Part shown: positions 1 to 12,626 of the stretch, one piece after another
Numbering within the stretch: position 1 is the first letter of the stretch
How the letters are laid out: each line of letters opens with the position of its first letter
Source: Aristolochia californica
Lineage: Eukaryota > Streptophyta > Magnoliopsida > Piperales > Aristolochiaceae
NCBI GenBank assembly: GCA_029961685.1
Contig: JARWKL010000011.1
Coordinates: 7,318,501 to 7,382,500, forward strand
Length of the DNA stretch: 64,000 nucleotides
Direction of reading: 5' to 3'
The notes under the pieces: model-generated
The model's input: only the letters and a program-made list of their open reading frames with translations
What the model was told of the DNA's origin: nothing
Database searches by the model: none
Made by a program: the position numbers and the translations under genes

Positions 1-76
1 CATGTCACGGAGTGAATATAGTTGGTTTTTTGGGGTCGAACAAGGAAGAAGACGTTGATGGCGTGTTTTCTTGCAG

Positions 77-3000
77 GGTATACTGATCAATGGCCAGTTC
101 CCGGGGCCTGATATTCATTCCGTCACCAATGACAATCTCATCATCAACGTTTTCAATAGCTTGCCGGAGCCTTTTCTCATCTCATGGTGCGTCTACTTCT
201 GTCATCTCTCATAAGATCTGTGATTCTCTGTTGTGTTTGACATAGTGGACATCAAATGAACTGCAACTTCACACGGAATCTCATCTATTTCTTTCTTCCA
301 GTGTAATTGTGTGATCCTGCAATGGTACTTTTAGGAAACGGAAAAGATTTTCTTTTCCTTTGTAGTGCTGCGTACGTACGGGTTTTGGTTGAAACATGAG
401 AACGTGACCCTTGGATCGGCTTGGCCGACCTGGGCCGTTTTAAACATTTAACCATTTTTGTTCTAATTTCTTCATTCCGTCCCCGTGACTTGAACTACAG
501 ACATTTGGCGGTATGTTTTTACCTTCTCTTGTCCTTCTTACGCGATTTACTCAAGTTTTTATCGTTTTGTTTCTCTCAAGCCGCTTTTACTTTACGGCTG
601 GATTCTCTGTATCATGATTAAAGATAGAAAAGCTTTCCTGAACAGCAATCCTTTGCGTTTTCTCACGTCTGTTCTCAATTGGTTTTCGAAATGCGTGAAA
701 ATCGTATATCATTGTTCTCCTCCTCATCTTTATATATTCGTCGTCGATTTGCCACCATGAACTTCAAAACCAAGTTTACCTTTTTAGTTTTAATCACTCG
801 AAGGAACGTAGAGAGCAAGACCAATTGTCACGCGTCTTGTCGTTTTGGAAATGTTTACTTTTCTTGTCAAGATTTTTAGATAAATAAAGAAACTCATCAT
901 TTTCATAGATTTCGTTTTTTAATAATTTCGCAATTCAAAAAGGGCAGGTAGTGGTTGAGATCAGTTCTCTCGGAATACAGCTCCTCTGTAGCTGTCTTGA
1001 ATCTTGATGACGAAGACATCTTCATTACATATTTTCGTGGGAACAATTTCATGATTTGGACGTTTCTTTTTCACGTGGTGGGTAGAGACTCCATTAATGA
1101 ATCGGAGACGTTCTTTCTCATAGAGTGACCCAGACCCACTCTCTCAACGCCGTATTGGAAAAGCCTGCCGTGCCGAGCATTATTGATCGATAGCGAACAG
1201 TGTTGCCTCATAAGTAGAGTCACGTCTTTAGATTGGTTCCGGTTCCTTTTTTGGCTTTGGAAATGAACAGAAACCGTTGCCCCCGTGTCTAGTTTTAACT
1301 TCTAACTGTTACAGCTGTTTTCCGAAAAACAGGAGCGGGGTCCAGCAGAGGAGGAACTCATGGGAGGATGGAGTTTACGGGACGACATGTCCGATCCCTC
1401 CGGGGAGAAACTTCACTTACATTATCCAAGTGAAGGACCAAATAGGAAGCTTCTTCTATTTCCCATCTCTGGCATTCCACAAGGCTGCCGGTGGCTTCGG
1501 TGGGATTCGGATCCTCAGCAGGCCGAGGATCCCTGTCCCATTCCCTGATCCCGCCGGAGATTTCACCGTCCTCATCGGAGACTGGTACAAGGCCAATCAC
1601 ACGGTACGTACAAACTCATGACCCCTTGGCTCTACATTTATCGTGGCTTATTGTTGCATTTGAGAGACTGAACCATGCCCTGCAATTTACTTTTTTTTAT
1701 TAGTTTATTGCTCTTGCCTAATTCTTACGACCATTCATTGGATGAATTGATAAGTATATTACAAAGAAAGGAAAAGAAAAAAATAGAAAAAGAGAAAGTG
1801 ATTCGTACACGTGAAATTCATTTAGTTGGATTCGTCGTCTGTCGTGAAGGAAAGTGGGTGGGAAAGCATAAGTGTAGTCAGAAAAAGTTGGATGAGGTCA
1901 TGTGAGTTTGTCGGGTACATGGATCACCGACAGAGGGGGAGAGAGACTTTGACCTGGCGCGGGAAATGCGTATCGACGAGTCCCACTGGCTGTTGGACAG
2001 CTGGGCCTGGTTGACCTGGTAGGAAGTGGGCGAGATACAGCGGGTCCGAGTGGATTCCGCGGCCCGTGAATGGACCCTCTCAGTGTCCATGGTTAGAGTT
2101 TTTTGTTTTTGTGTTTTTTATGTAACCTGAACTTACCGAATTCCAACGCCAGGACTTGAGAGCCAAACTAGACCGTGGCAAGAAGCTTCCCTTCCCTGAT
2201 GGCATCCTCATCAATGGTCGAGGTCCAAATGGCGCATACTTCACAGTGGAGCAAGGTAAAGTTTAATTTTGTAACTTGAGGGCTGAAATCTAATACGAAA
2301 AATCAATTTGGTGTAAAATATACAAAATATTATCTCAATTATCTGAATATAATCAATAGTTAATGGCCAGCTCAGCTGTTCGATCAACGACTGACTGAGG
2401 TTGTTTTTCGTATTGGATCAGATCGTCATTTATGTTATTACATAGAATTGAAATTTGAAATGTGAGTAACGTAATTTGGATACATCTTTGTTGTGAACAG
2501 GGAAAACGTACCGGTTCCGGATATCAAATGTCGGGTTGGAGAATTCGCTCAACATCCGGTTTCAGAACCATAAGATGACGCTGGTTGAGGTGGAAGGTAC
2601 CCACACCGTTCAAAACTCCTTCTCTTCTCTGGACGTCCATGTGGGTCAGTCCTACTCTGTTCTTGTCACCATGGACCAGCCAGGTCTAGACTACAATATC
2701 GCGGTATCCACCCGGTTCACCAACCCAGTTCTTTCTACAACTGGAATCCTCCACTACAGCAACTCGGTCGGCCGAATCTCCGGACCACCCCCCGGTGGGC
2801 CCACCATCCAGATTGATTGGTCCCTCAACCAGGCTCGTTCAATCAGGTTCGCGTCTTTTACAGTGAACTGCTGAGCTCTTCCATGGTGTCGTCGTATCAG
2901 TCGTTGAGTTTCTGTTTCAACTGCAGGACCAACTTGACAGCGAGTGGGCCGAGGCCTAACCCCCAGGGATCCTACCACTATGGCATGATCAACACTAGCA

Positions 3001-3750
3001 GGACTATCGTGCTTGCCAATTCCGCTGGTCTTGTTGATGGGAAGCAACGGTACGCCGTAAACAGTGTTTCTTTCGTCCCCGCGGATACGCCGCTGAAACT
3101 TGCCGACAACTTCAAGATCGGGGGGGTTTTCCGCGTCGGGAGTGTCTCCGACAGACCCACAGGCGGCGGGATATACAAAGACACTTCGGTCATGGGTGCT
3201 GATTTCAGGGCCTTCATTGAGATTGTGTTTCAAAATGATGAAGATATTGTCCAGAGCTGGCACCTTGATGGCTATTCTTTCTTCGTAGTCGGGTAATTTA
3301 TACAGTCAACTCGATCCTTCTGCATTTAAATCCATATAATTGAATTCGACAGTCGTGTGTTCATCACTGCTGACAAATTTGCAGGATGGACGGTGGGACA
3401 TGGAACACTGGCAGTAGAAAATCCTACAATCTCAGAGATGCAGTCAGCCGCAGCACAACCCAGGTGAGATATTGAAGACGGTCCAAGACTATTTTGAGGC
3501 AACTAACGTTGAGTGCTTATATGTTATTTGCTTCCAGGTTTACCCAAAATCGTGGACAGCCATCTATCTGGCACTCGACAACGTAGGAATGTGGAACCTG
3601 CGATCGGAGTTCTGGGGACGACAGTACCTTGGGCAGCAATTCTATCTGCGTGTCTACTCGCCTGTTGAGTCCATAAGAGATGAGTACCCCATCCCCAGGA
3701 ACGCTCGCCTCTGCGGAAGGGCCTCTGGACGTCACACACGCCCTCTCTAA
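77..3750 (+). CDS. SKU5-similar (SKS) monocopper-oxidase-like protein, 5' partial
   Basis: Seven exons join in frame with GT-AG introns: 77-186, 1333-1603, 2153-2255, 2501-2846, 2927-3292, 3385-3463 and 3538-3750 (TAA). They give 495 residues. About 45 more, including the secretion signal, should lie in an exon upstream of the window. Exon 1 opens with ILINGQFPGP. Exon 2 carries QQRRNSWEDG and QVKDQIGSFFYFPSL. Exons 3-4 form the middle cupredoxin domain (VEVEGTHT, LDVHVGQSYSVLV). Exons 5-7 form the last (HLDGYSFFVVGMDGG, NVGMWNLRSEFWGRQYLGQQ). These blocks are typical of the plant SKS branch of multicopper oxidases, apoplastic proteins linked to directional growth and pollen. The first-domain HxH copper ligands of laccases are replaced (LISWSG where laccases have HWHG), as expected for SKS, so ordinary oxidase activity is doubtful. 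All splice sites are canonical and there are no internal stops, so it is probably a live gene. SKS5/SKS6-like is the closest guess from memory. Confidence 0.93.
187..1332 (+). other. First visible intron of the SKS gene
   Basis: This 1146-base intron runs from a GT donor to an ACAG acceptor. The short open frames inside it (about 421-621 and 679-879) are T-rich and show no domain. I see no transposon or RNA gene in it. Confidence 0.8.
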
Positions 3751-4799
3751 ACAACCAAATCAGTAGGAAAATAGTCTCTAGTAATGTCGGAGGTTTGAAT
3801 ATAGATGACCCCAGCTCGAGGTCCCATTCTTTATTTTAGCTCTTCTCTACTACGGTGTCATGGTTTTTTCCCTTTTTAATTTCTTGTCATCATTATTGAG
3901 TATAACTTGTGTTGTGAATTTTAGAAGCTTTGTGGCTTTCGCCTTCAAATATTATATATTTGGAATAAAATTTCTTAGATGCCTCGCGAGTTTTGTTCTT
4001 TGTAGCTTTCAGCTTCTTCCCGTCTCTTCTTTCCAAGATGAGATAAAAAAAGTATTATTAGAGTCTATTTGACAAACTGCCTAAACAACTAAGCCAAAAA
4101 AGCCAAATGCCTAAGAAAGAGAAAAGGCTCCATGAGGAATTCGTGTAGCTTGATGTCGAGCAACTAGAAAAGCTATTGAAGAAGATTTAGAGCTTGATGT
4201 GACCATTATAGGTCTCCAAAAATTTTAAGTGATTTATCTATGTTTTTAACTGATCATGAAATTCTTTTTCAGTATTTTCTCAAAGTTTTTAATCGAAACT
4301 TATAAAAAGACAAAAATACCCTTTCTTAACTCATTACTCGTTTATTTGAGTTGTTTTGCCCCAAACAACATACTACTGGATTACTAAGCTTCCACCACAA
4401 CTACCGAAGGTCCCTACACTTTGGAATTGATGTTGATTGATAAGGCACTCTCTTAGGAGCTAAGTATTTCCAAGCTATTACTTTGAAATCTTTCTTCGCT
4501 TAGCATATTTCTTGCTACAAGTCCTTGCAACATGACTTTGAAATCATATTATGTATTTTAGTAAGACATTTTGAAGTGATATTTTCATATATTGACATTT
4601 TGTGGTTGATTTTAAAGAATTCAAGTACTTGAATACTCTCTTACTCAAATAGGGATCTATTACTTTGAAATCATCTTAGTAGTGGTATGTCTAACAAATA
4701 CAAGATGATCCATTTTACACCACTTAAAACCAAACCGACAAACCACTTTACTAACATGCTCAAGGTGATTGTGAAAGGCTATAGAGTGATTTGTTAAGT
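3751..4799 (+). other. SKS 3' UTR and intergenic DNA
   Basis: A canonical AATAAA lies at 3964-3969, about 215 bases after the stop codon, and is a plausible poly(A) signal. The DNA from about 4000 to 4799 is AT-rich. I recognise no gene, LTR or repeat in it. Its boundary with the Copia fragment that follows is unclear. Confidence 0.55.
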
Positions 4800-5392
4800 C
4801 TACACACCTTCTCCCCCTCAATCACAAAACTATGAGGTTGAAACATACAAATTTCTTCAAGGAGATCTCCAATAAGGAATGCATTTTTGACATCTAGTTG
4901 ATGAAGAGGCCAATTAGAATTCGTAGCAAAAGAAATAAGAAGTCATATAGAATTGAGTTTGGTAACCAGAGAAAATGTTTCTTCATAATCAATGTTATAT
5001 GTATTAGTAAATCCTTTAGCAACCAACTTTCTTTTCAGCTAAGTAACAAACTCATCTAGATTAATAGTAAACAACCATTGGCGGTTGAAATCCTAAATTT
5101 CCAAGTAGTAATGAAATCACAATCCCATGCATGATTACTATGTAAGGCAATCATTTCTTCATCTATGACAACTCTCCATCCTGGATCTTTAAGAGCCTCA
5201 ATATGATCCCTAGGAATAGATGCAGAGGACAATGAAGCAAGAAAAATAAAGAACACTCTAAAAAGAGTCAGTTAGTAGATAATAAGAGTAGGATTAGACG
5301 TAGAAGCTCTTTGAGGATCACAAGAATGCGGTTCATTATGAAGAGCTATAGTATCAAATGGAGTCCCAAATATAGGAGAAGAACAAGGGGAT
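4800..5392 (-). pseudogene. Ty1/copia reverse transcriptase fragment
   Basis: Read on the minus strand, about 5390 to 4800, this shows the segment just before the RT domain (PIFGTPFDT) and the RT N-terminus (DEEMIALHSNH), then further down a decayed QLDVKNAF block. The order and wording match the RT of Copia-2 in this window. Frameshifts and stops break it, and neither gag, integrase nor RNase H is present. It stops at 5392 where the left LTR of element F-prime begins, so it is probably older DNA cut by that insertion or by a later deletion. Confidence 0.75.
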
Positions 5393-5729
5393 TGTTGAAT
5401 TTCTGAAAAAAAAATTACTTCACCAACTTATTGTATTTTGGGTATAATGAGTTTTTATTTATAATAGAGGAAACAAGTACAATGTAATTACAATTAAAGT
5501 ACTTTTATCCTAATTACACCCAAAGTTAAACACTAAAAGATCAGTCCTAGAATAATTAAACAACTAAACATAAATAAAAGACTAACATAACTAAAACACC
5601 TTTAACTGAGACTCTTATGTGAGATTTCCTCCTTTGAGACTCATGTAAGACTCCATCATATTAATTTTGGCTTTGTGAAACTTCTTAATGTGAGAGCGTG
5701 AAAGTCTTTTTCATATCTACTCTTCAACA
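5393..5729 (-). repeat. F-prime 3' LTR (left)
   Basis: It begins tgttgaat and ends tcttcaaca on the plus strand, the TG...CA termini expected of an LTR, and pairs with about 43598-43925. It is followed by the complement of a polypurine tract, so this is the 3' LTR of a minus-strand element. Confidence 0.75.
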
Positions 5730-6319
5730 CTCACCCTCAAGTTGGAGTTTATAACTTCAAATTGCAATGAAAAGGATTATTGGTCTTCAATCATTATTGG
5801 CTAAAATTTTTTCATAGATGTTAAATTTTTTGAATATTTTGGTCACATAAAAATTACCACAACATGTGGAACAAAATACCACTGTCTTGTGCTTCTTCTT
5901 CTATTTCTCGCCCTCAAGCTTGGGATAAAAAAAACATTTAGACCCAGCTTGGACAAAACACAATGTCGAAGAAGAAAATCACTCCTATGTGTACAACAAA
6001 GCTCCATACACTAGTCAAAATGATCATAATCTGAAATACACTTCGCTCAATTTTAAAGGTGGAAAAATGACTCAACTTTAGGTCTTAACAAGGAGACTAC
6101 TCACTTTTTAAGGGTATTTCAAACACAAATCACCTCTTGGGTGAAGAATAAAAGACTTGAATCAAGCTAGATGTTGGGGCACACTCCTATAATTTTTAGG
6201 TAGTGGGTCTAGGCACTACTCTGAAGTTATGAAAACACAAGAAGATAAACTGAAGAAATACAAGAGGAAAACAATTTTAATTGGAAGGAGGTGACTATGC
6301 AACTCTCATACTTTCAAAC

Positions 6320-6656
6320 TGTGGAAAGATGGGCTCATGCCCACACGACCAAGGAAGGCCCACACAGCCAAGGAGAAGGCCTACATGTCCAAAAGAGGTG
6401 GCGTCATGGTAAATAAGAAGACTTCTCATAAATATGACACAAGGATGTAATTAGTGAAGGAGGAACATGTGTACTTATGTCTTTTCTTATGTAAAACTTG
6501 TAGCCCTTAGGGCATTATGAACATTGCAACATCCTCTCAAAAACTATAAATAGAGGCCCTTGGCTTTCAAGCTCCCTTCTCTTCTATTCTTATTTTCTTC
6601 TCCTCTCCCTCTCTTACTTTTCTCGAGATTCTAATCATGGGATCTTAAATTTAACA
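6320..6656 (+). repeat. Element B 5' LTR
   Basis: It starts TGTGGAAAG (one base short of the usual TGTTGGAAAG) and ends TTTAACA. Its 3' half matches 42224-42388 and its 5' half matches 29277-29460. The motif ctataaataga near 6543 is a likely promoter TATA. The PBS follows directly. Confidence 0.85.
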
Positions 6657-6827
6657 TGGTATCAGAGCGGGGAAAGATCTGAGATAGAAACAGAGAAAAA
6701 AATGGAGAAGAAGGGGAGGAAGAAGAAGAAGAAGAAGAAGAAAAGAAACAAGAGGAGTTTCTCTCTTTTCCTTTAGTCTTCTTTCCTAATTCATGTTTTT
6801 CATTGGATTTTTAACTCTCTTACCATA

Positions 6828-7267
6828 TGTTTTTTTTAAATTTATGGAAAAGAGAAATACTTCATTGACTTATTATAATTAGAGTACACGAACCTCTATT
6901 TATAATAGAGGAAGGTAGTAGAGTCCAATTACAATAAAACTACCTTTGTCCCAAGTACACCCAAACTCTAACACTTAAAGATAAGTCCTAGCATAATTAA
7001 ATAACTCAATATAGAAAAAAGACAAACATAATTCAAACTAAAGCTCTTCTAGGATGTGACCATAGGATAAAGATGCCTTTGTGAGTCCTTCTTGATATTC
7101 AAACTTATGTGATAAGGATGCCAGCTTGTGGTAATCATGGTGGGTCCTACTTCTTATGTTCTATAGCCCATCTTGTGGGCCTTCCTTGGTCGTGTAGCCC
7201 ATATTATAATACTCTTAGACATGTGGGCCTTCCTTGGTCATGTGGGCTTGGGCCCTATCTTCCAACA
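6828..7267 (-). repeat. Element F 3' LTR (left)
   Basis: It pairs with 26751-27162 and with the LTRs of the tandem array (31302-31757 and others). Near its right end it carries the family's internal sub-repeats around gggccttccttggtc. Confidence 0.8.
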
Positions 7268-7454
7268 CTCCCCCTCAAGCTGGGGGTGAGAGAACATCAA
7301 GAACTCCCAACTTGCTGCAAATGGTGTATAAAATATTTTTGTATAAAATGGCAATCCTCCAATCTTCCAACACTCCCCCTCACGTTGGTGCTCTCTTCCA
7401 TGAGACCCAGCTGGCCAATTCAGGGGGGGTATAACATAGATGTAATAATAAGTT

Positions 7455-7640
7455 CATTTGTCACGGTGTCCCAACCATTGATATTTGATATTTTTGACGG
7501 GGTATTTAGTTCCTCCGTCATGGAATCCTAACCATTTACACTTGATATTTTTGTTGACATTTAATATTTTTGACGGGGTATTAAGTTCCTCCGTCATGGA
7601 ATCCCAACCATTGACATTTTTTATATTTTTGACGGGGACA
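7455..7640. repeat. Minisatellite inside element F
   Basis: Three imperfect direct copies built around aaccattgacatttgatatt, tttttgacggggtatt and tcctccgtcatggaatc lie head to tail. The last is cut after gacgggg. The array lies between the F terminal region and the Copia-1 insertion. Confidence 0.75.
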
Positions 7641-7706
7641 AATAAATAATGGTATGAGGCCACCTCTTCTTCAATAATAATGTCCCTAAAGAGACATAAT
7701 AGCTGC

Positions 7707-7932
7707 TGTTTGCAAACCTATAATGAACTGTAAATTAGCATTATTTTAGGAAACAAATTGTTTCCTTGATTCTGTGATTTTGTTTATTGATTTTAGGATC
7801 TAAATTGATCCTAAAATCAGAATATAATGTATTATAAATAGCCTCCGAAACGAAGAAGAATACATCGTCGCAAAACATTATTTGAAACATTTCTCTGTGT
7901 CTCATTTTTAATCTTTGTGTCTCGGTTTTACA
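7707..7932 (+). repeat. Copia-1 5' LTR
   Basis: TGTT...TACA termini. It pairs with 24291-24514 and contains tattataaatagcctcc, a plausible TATA region. Confidence 0.9.
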
Positions 7933-8503
7933 CGGTATCAGAGCGGGAGAATTCTCTTCTCCTTTCCGTCGTCGAAGGTCAGAGCTAAGTGCCGAAAAAA
8001 AAATCATTGGGGAGTTGCTGAACTCTGTTTTCTGTAACTCAATATCTCGGCGGTCCCGTAGCTGAAATAGCGTCGCCGATGTCCGACAACGATCACCAAC
8101 AACCGCCGATGACCGCACCACCAGCTCGTTATCGTCGTCGATCACCAATGTCGCTGAAGGAAGCCGACTTGTAGAACTCTGAATTCTTTCTACAACGACG
8201 GTCTTGTAGCCCAAATAACGTCATCGACGACCGCACCACTGGCCCCGTTGTCGCTGTCGACCACTGCGCCAAAGGAAGCCGACGCTGCCATCACTGAAGA
8301 AGAAAGGTAATTTATCTACGGGTCAATCCAGCGGTTCCAAACCGGAGCCGAATCGGACCAGACTGAACTGAACTGGACCGGACCCTACCCGAACCGGATC
8401 ATACGAATCAAACTAGACATAACTGAACAGGATCAGACCAAACCTTTCTAGACCGGACGAAGTTGTGATTGGGATTATTCTGGATAATCCATTAATAGAA
8501 ATT

Positions 8504-9420
8504 GATGGCCACCACTACAGGCACATCAACCGAACTTATCCCATCACCATAGATTATCGTCCACCAAGACAATTCTACATTTCCAACTGGAATAATCCCT
8601 GATGAGACCAATTATTCATTGTGGTCTCAACTCATGGAGATACAAATTAGCTCTGCAATAAAGCTAGATATCTCACAAGTGAAACGAGAAAAACAACATC
8701 TGGAGATCCCAATCTTGGAGTATGGATTATTGAAAATCAAAGAGTAAAAAGTTGGCTTATTGACTCAATGAGTCCATTGTTAATGCAACGATTTATTCGC
8801 CTTTCCATTGCCAAGGAGATATGGGAAGTAGTATAAAAAACGTTCTATGATGGATCAGATGAAACATGTATATTTGAGTTGAACCAGAGATCTTTTTCTT
8901 CCAAACAAAATGGTAGACAATTATCCACATACTACAATGAACTGGTTGCTATTTTTCAGGAGATTGATCATTGAACCATCTCTCAGGAAGGAACTTTCGA
9001 AAGACTAATCCAATTGCACTCTGCAATGGCTAGGCTTTGAGTTCATATTTTTCTCAGTGGACTTGACTTTGAGTTTGATCAAGTTCGTGGAGAAATCTTG
9101 CGAAGAGACCCCAAACTTGATTTAGAGAGCACATATGCATATGTCAGATGAGAATATCAATATAGACAGACAATGGGTAGCTATCGCCCAATCTCAGAGA
9201 ACTCGACTATGTTAGCCAACCAAAACCGACAAGTATCATCAAGCAATCGTCACACTCAATCATCTTGAAAAGGTAACAACCGGGTATGCACTCACTGCAG
9301 AGAAAAAGGACATCCGCAACAACGTTGTTATGAGATTATTGGCTATCCGGAGTGGTGGGATTTTTGAAAAAAACCCTAGAAAAAAGATAATTGGGAAAGC
9401 TATGGTAACATCCACGGAAG
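8504..9420 (+). pseudogene. Copia-1 gag
   Basis: An ATG at 8504 opens MATTTGTSTELIPSP and then a stop. After it come gag-like blocks (ETNYSLWSQLMEIQI) and, near 9283-9330, an intact CCHC zinc knuckle reading CTHCREKGHPQQRC, the nucleic-acid-binding motif of copia Gag. Several stops and frameshifts between these blocks mean no full Gag could be made. Confidence 0.75.
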
Positions 9421-10404
9421 ATAATTAGCAGCTACCTATGGCAAATGTTGCCAATCCAGGTATTCTCGGTAAAGCAGCAGTATTCTCTATAAATTCTAAG
9501 AATAGAACTTGGATTTGTGATACTGGTGCATCCGATCACATGACAAGGGATCCCAGTCTGTTATGATCTATCCTTCTTTCTTCGCAATCTATTATTTCAA
9601 TAGCCAATAGTAGTACCTCTCCTATTACTGGGGAATGATCTGTTATATTATCTAATAATCTTACATTAGAAACTGTCCTTGTGGTTTCATCTCTTAAATA
9701 CAATCTTTTGTCTGTTAGCCAAATTACTTCCACTCTTGCCTGTACTGTAACCTTTTGACCCTCATTTTGTGTCTTTCAGGACATTCTAACCCGGAAGATT
9801 CTTGGTTATGGTGTTAAACGGGACAAACTCTACTATTTGGAGTTGACAAAGAATGGGGGATTGAAAATCAGTTGGGCAAATCAAGCTAGCAATGAAGATA
9901 ATGCTCAAACAACTATATGGTTATGGCACCGAAGATTAGGCCATCTTTTCTTTGGTTATCTTAAGAAATTGCACTCACAACTTTTTTTCAGGTTTGAATG
10001 ATTTGGATTTTCATTGTGACATCTGTGAACTGGCTAAGAGCCATCGTATCTCTTATTTACCGAGTTTTAATAAAAGTTTTGAACCTTTTGAAGTTATTCA
10101 TTCTGATGTTTGGAGTCTAGCCAAGGTTCCCTCGATTTCTAGAGCTCGTTACTTTATGACATTTATTGATGAATGCACTAGAATGACTTGGGTATCTCTG
10201 CTTATAAAAAAGAGTGATGTGTGTCTAGCATTTCAGAAATTCCACAACATGATACATACTCAGTACCAAAAGCAGATTCGTGTTTTGCAATCCAACAATT
10301 GTACTGAGTTTGTCAATGCTTCTCTCGAGAATTTTTTGACCAATCATGGAATTCGTCATCAGACCTCTTGTACCTATACTCCCCAAAAAAATGGATTGGC
10401 ATAA
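9421..10404 (+). pseudogene. Copia-1 protease and integrase, first part
   Basis: The protease motif WICDTGASDHM lies near 9510-9542, with the catalytic DTG kept. It is followed by a stop. A pre-integrase block (LWHRRLGH) precedes the integrase core in the frame 9952-10404 (ICELAKSHR, HSDVW, FIDECTRMTW, TPQKNG). The second catalytic Asp is changed: the block LQSNN stands where the family has RSDN. Translation is cut at 10402-10404, where the TSD copy of the Copia-2 insertion makes a TAA. The core resumes at 16212. Confidence 0.85.
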
Positions 10405-10406
10405 AG

Positions 10407-10797
10407 TGTTGGAAGATGGGCTCACGCCCACAAGCTCAAGGCTAGAAGACCACACGTCAAAGGAGTGGTAAAATGGCTATTTATGGTATGTTCCATAAGG
10501 ATGGCATGGAGATGTAAATACATTGTCTTAGTATGTCTTTTAATCTATTGAGTTGTAACCCTAAGGGCTTTGTAACACTATAAATAAGAGTATTAGCTAA
10601 GAGGTAAGGGATTCAATCCTTCTCCTCCCTTTGGAAAAACGTCCAACCACCCTCTCTTCTCTCTTGACACATTCTCTCCTTCCCTTAATCCAAACTCTCT
10701 TCTCAAACATCCTTCTCCTTTCTCCCTCTTCTCTCTCTTCTCTCCTTCTTTTTCCACGTTAACATAGAGTCATTCTTATGGGGTCCTAACTTCTACA
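10407..10797 (+). repeat. Copia-2 5' LTR
   Basis: TGTT...TACA. It carries ctataaataaga (TATA-like) and a pyrimidine-rich 3' third. It pairs with 15857-16211 and holds 36 bases absent from that copy. Confidence 0.9.
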
Positions 10798-10809
10798 TGG
10801 TATCAGAGC

Positions 10810-11689
10810 TTGGAGGTTAGGATCCCTATTCAAGTAGTTATGTCATCCATTCAAGAAGTTGTGTATAGAAGAAGGAGTTCTGCCATGAAAAGATAGGTAA
10901 AATTTTGTTTTCTTTTGCATATTCTCTCCGTACGGTTTCAATTTTTTTCCTCTCTTCTTGAATTGTTGATTCATGTCAAGGCAAGATAATCTTCATAAAT
11001 ACTGTGGAGATCTATCATGTATGACTAAAAGGATATTGTAGTCTTGTTCATCTTGTAGCACAATTACATGATTGATCCACGATTGCTTTTTTCGGTTTGT
11101 TATTTGGATTCTGTTGCCTTTATTTAACGGGAATCACACATTGTTGATATGGGATTCCGACATATGTTGCTATCAATTCTATAATCTAATGTTACTCATG
11201 GGAGTGTGTCAGGTTGTTGGATGCTCGTTATATGTTTGATGAAATTTCAGCACTCACTTATCCCTATTATTTGTTGTGTTTGAACTTCAGCAATTGAATC
11301 TTTTGTTTTGTTGAAATATTCCCATGAGTTGGAGTTTCTTTTGTCAAGAAATTTCTCTCGGTTTACCAAGAAAGGCCTTGTCTAAAATTGCTCTCGATTT
11401 TGTGGTTGAGTTTAGATTAAGGATAAGAGTTGCATATATTATCTTCCCTATATTTTTTTTTTTGATAAATATAAGAGAAGTTGAGTAGTGACTGGTTCTT
11501 TTTATCACTTGACAAAAGCACCTATTTTTCCATGATTTGGTGCTTATTCTCGTGAAAATATTCTCTACTTAGTTTTGGTGGCTAAATTGGTCTACGGGTG
11601 CTTCAAATTATGTTGTGTAATTGTTATTTGAGTCCCTTTGACAATTGACCTTACTAGTTGATTTGCGTCAACATGGAGAGTGGACATAT
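10810..11689 (+). other. Copia-2 leader between PBS and gag
   Basis: About 0.9 kb with no open frame of note and no domain. It is probably a long untranslated leader, perhaps with decayed gag N-terminus near its end. Confidence 0.5.
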
Positions 11690-12520
11690 GAGTAATAAGA
11701 GTGACATGCTCTGAATTATTACAATTTCACTAAGAGGTCTTTCCAATTACCTCAGCTGGTCACAATCGGTACGTAGGGTTCTCATTACTTGTGACCTTCT
11801 CAATCATGTTATCAAAATCCCTCATCCGATTGATGAAGAAGATGAAGTCTACCATAAATGGGTGAAAAATGATAACATGGTTATCAGTTGTCTTATTAAT
11901 AGTATGGAAGAGCATGTTGCCAACAATGTGGTCCACTTGGAAACTTCGAAGGATATTTGGGACACATGTGCTAAGCTCTATTCTAGTACTGCTTCCTTGC
12001 AAAGAGTATACGATGTTTTCCAAAGTATGTTGGCTACCAAACAAGGAGATAATATTCATGAGTTTCTGGTCCGGTTTCGTGGCCTTCTCCAAGAATGGAA
12101 AATTGCTCAACCATACTCTACTGACATCGTTGTCCAAGAAAAACAGTGCGAGGCCTTGGCAGCGGCTATTTGTCTTACCAATATTAAGCCGTATCTAGAG
12201 GTGGCTAAGACTCAACTTCTTAGTTCCTTTGCCCTTCCCTCTTTTGATGACATCAGTGCTACGTTGTTACGGATTTCTTATCCATCTCCTCCTTCTCCGA
12301 TTGATGCTCCATAAACTATGTTCTCTGATAATCGTGGTACATCATCCCCATTTTGAGGACGTGGTAGAAATACAAGAGGAGGCTACAATAGAGGTGGTCG
12401 AACGGGTCCGACCCTTCCCCGCACTGAGCCTTGATTGTGCACTTACTGTGGTGGTCAGAATCACCTTGTGGATTCATGCTGGAAACTCCATGGTAAGCCT
12501 GATTGGGTGACAGCCAATCC
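11690..12520 (+). pseudogene. Copia-2 gag
   Basis: The frame 11862-12314 encodes a copia Gag core (LINSMEEHVANNV, TSKDIWDTCAKLYSS, EFLVRFRGLLQEW). Upstream codons in the same sense are recognisable but broken. After a stop, a CCHC zinc knuckle reading CTYCGGQNHLVDSC lies near 12436-12480. Gag coats the element RNA inside the particle. It is interrupted here, so non-functional. Confidence 0.85.
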
Positions 12521-12626
12521 AGCCTCAGTTAATGTTGAGAAAAAAGAGGACATGACTAATTCTCATTCCGGGAATGTGACTATCTCTTCGGAAGACTATG
12601 CTGTAATTTAGAAGCTGAAATCCTTA

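Noticed and set aside
2754..3263. 169-codon frame on the minus strand
   Set aside because: It is antisense to SKS exons 4-5, which read in frame with a known family. It shows no domain of its own.
7741..8214. 157-codon minus frame
   Set aside because: It runs antisense through the Copia-1 LTR, PBS and leader and has no recognisable domain.
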